9,585 bases of DNA from an uncultured Gammaproteobacteria bacterium (GTDB taxonomy: Bacteria > Pseudomonadota > Gammaproteobacteria > UBA9214). Of this stretch, positions 6,696 through 9,585 are shown in pieces. Every line of letters starts with the position of its first letter. The stretch's first letter is position 1. The notes beneath the pieces were generated by a model. It ran no database searches, was not told the origin of the DNA, and saw only the letters and a program-made list of their open reading frames with translations. The position numbers and the translations under genes were made by a program. The stretch covers positions 1 through 9,585 of the forward strand of contig CAJQPV010000073.1 in the NCBI GenBank assembly GCA_905480305.1, written 5' to 3'.

Positions 6696-7767
6696 ATGGG
6701 ATTGCAGTCACTGGAAATCCAGGATTTTCGTAATATCGTTTCTGCCTCGCTGCAATTTTCAGCAGGGCTAAATCTTGTCTGCGGTGAAAACGCAGCGGGC
6801 AAAACCAGTCTGCTGGAAGCGATCTATTGTCTGGGACGGGTACGATCGTTTCGTACATCGATTGCGGCGCAACCCATACGTGATGGTCAAGCTGCCTTTC
6901 GATTGGTGGGGCGGGTGTTGTCTCACCAGGGGCGTGAGATCCCGATCGGTCTCGAGCGCCAGAAGCAGGGGCTAAAAGTCCATTTCGACAGGCAACCCAT
7001 TCGACGGCTTTCGGATCTGGCTGGCAGTTTCCCGGTGCAGGTCTTGAGTGGTGATACTCCAACTATATTGAATGGTGGCCCCCGTTATCGGCGCCAGTCG
7101 CTGGATTGGGCGTTGTTTCACGTGGAACAAGCCTATCGGGAGGTTTGGCAACGCTATACACGTGCGCTACGGCAGCGTAATGCAGCGCTGCGCGCACAGT
7201 CGCCAGTGAAGCAGGTGATTACCTGGGATGCCGAGTTGCTGGATGCTGCCGTACAGATCCATACGTTTCGTGAAAAATATTTCGAAGCGCTCGCGCTTCA
7301 CGTGCACGCAGAAATGAAGATGCTGCTACCCGACATGGAAGTGAGTCTGCGCTACCAGCCAGGATGGCCCGCAAATGTTGCCTTGTCTGATGCCTTGTCC
7401 CAGTCACTGGACAAGGACCGCGCACAGGGTTTTACCCAATACGGACCACACCGCGCTGATTTCAGTCTGCAAGTGAATGGAAAGGGCGTGGTATCGCATT
7501 GTTCCCGTGGCCAGCAAAAAGCGGTGGTGGTGTGTTTTATGCTGGCACAGGTTCAATTACAGCAAGATCAATCAACGCCCATGGGAGCCTTTCTGCTGGA
7601 TGATTTGACCAGCGAGCTGGATGTGCCACATCAACAGCGGGTGCTGTCTGCCTTGCGTGATCTGGATAGCCAGGTGTTTGTCTCGGCGATTGATCCCGAG
7701 ACCGTTGAAGTGGCGGATTGGCCCGCAGTAAAAAAGTTTCACGTGGAACATGGCGAGATACAGGAAG

Positions 7768-7775
<8 letters not shown>
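6696..7775 (+). CDS. recF: DNA replication and repair protein RecF
   Basis: RecF is an SMC-like ATPase that with RecO and RecR loads RecA on gapped DNA. The 359-aa product (E. coli 357) starts MGLQSLEIQDFRNI and has Walker A GENAAGKT (30-37, Lys36), YRRQSLDW, the ABC-type signature SRGQQKA (270-276), and Walker B LLDDLTSELD (Asp302, Asp303). The frame is open back to a TTG at 6660, but ATG 6696 matches the family N-terminus; before it lies only a weak GGAA. Phe-His-Val-Glu occurs twice, at 141-144 and 348-351, and both copies are written with codons that form parS sites. The stop codon overlaps the gyrB -10 element. Confidence 0.97.
7114..7129. promoter_or_regulatory. parS: parS centromere site (perfect match), inside recF
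   Basis: TGTTTCACGTGGAACA is the exact reverse complement of TGTTCCACGTGAAACA, the conserved 16-bp site bound by chromosomal ParB (Spo0J). It lies about 1.75 kb from the candidate oriC, as expected for origin-proximal centromeres. It encodes part of Leu-Phe-His-Val-Glu-Gln in recF. Confidence 0.85.
7735..7750. promoter_or_regulatory. parS: parS-like site (15/16), inside recF
   Basis: AGTTTCACGTGGAACA matches the upstream site except for the first base. It is 621 bp from it and encodes part of Lys-Phe-His-Val-Glu-His near the RecF C-terminus. A pair of sites spaced like this supports a ParB-loading cluster. Confidence 0.75.

Positions 7776-9585
<1,810 letters not shown>

Noticed and set aside
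7159..7164. Another CACGTG core shortly after the first parS
   Set aside because: Almost none of the flanking bases match the parS consensus.
7299..7304. CACGTG core in recF as a third parS
   Set aside because: Flanks fit poorly: about 3 of 5 on the left and 1 of 5 on the right match parS.

Overview
This window is the replication-origin neighbourhood of a gammaproteobacterial chromosome. The gene order is mnmE-yidC-yidD-rnpA-rpmH on the minus strand, then a divergent gap, then dnaA-dnaN-recF-gyrB on the plus strand. The layout and protein sequences fit a gammaproteobacterium outside Enterobacterales: dnaA, recF and gyrB are all in place, the apparent origin lies between dnaA and dnaN, there are parS-like sites inside recF, and neither intergenic gap contains a GATC site. 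I cannot name the genus. All genes look intact apart from the two cut by the window edges. mnmE lacks only its last two or three codons, and gyrB is cut at about codon 582.

Left arm (1-3759, minus strand): a compact ribosome, tRNA and membrane-biogenesis operon read leftward from one promoter region. rpmH (ribosomal protein L34) is followed by rnpA (RNase P protein), yidD (membrane-insertion efficiency factor), yidC (membrane insertase) and mnmE (tRNA U34-modifying GTPase). rnpA/yidD and yidD/yidC overlap, and yidC/mnmE are 15 nt apart, so translational coupling is likely.

Divergent gap (3760-3966): a candidate sigma70 promoter and a small leader hairpin for rpmH, one perfect DnaA box, and a clear ribosome-binding site for dnaA, which starts at GTG.

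Right arm (3967-9585, plus strand): dnaA (initiator), dnaN (sliding clamp), recF (gap repair, clamp-loader-like ATPase) and gyrB (gyrase B). The 209-nt dnaA-dnaN gap is the best oriC candidate. It holds two perfect and two one-mismatch DnaA boxes, then an AT-rich block of about 16% G+C (5401-5516) running up to the dnaN start codon. A near-consensus dnaN promoter lies inside that block with a DnaA box at its expected start point. recF carries two sequences matching the ParB centromere site parS (16/16 and 15/16), both encoding Phe-His-Val-Glu. A perfect extended -10 element overlaps the recF stop codon and probably drives gyrB.

Together the window joins origin firing (dnaA, oriC), the replisome clamp (dnaN), repair (recF), supercoiling (gyrB) and origin segregation (parS) on one side with ribosome and membrane biogenesis on the other. 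I found no mobile element, CRISPR array, tRNA, rRNA or unrecognised gene. The gene content is ordinary, and the interest lies in the cis-acting sites.
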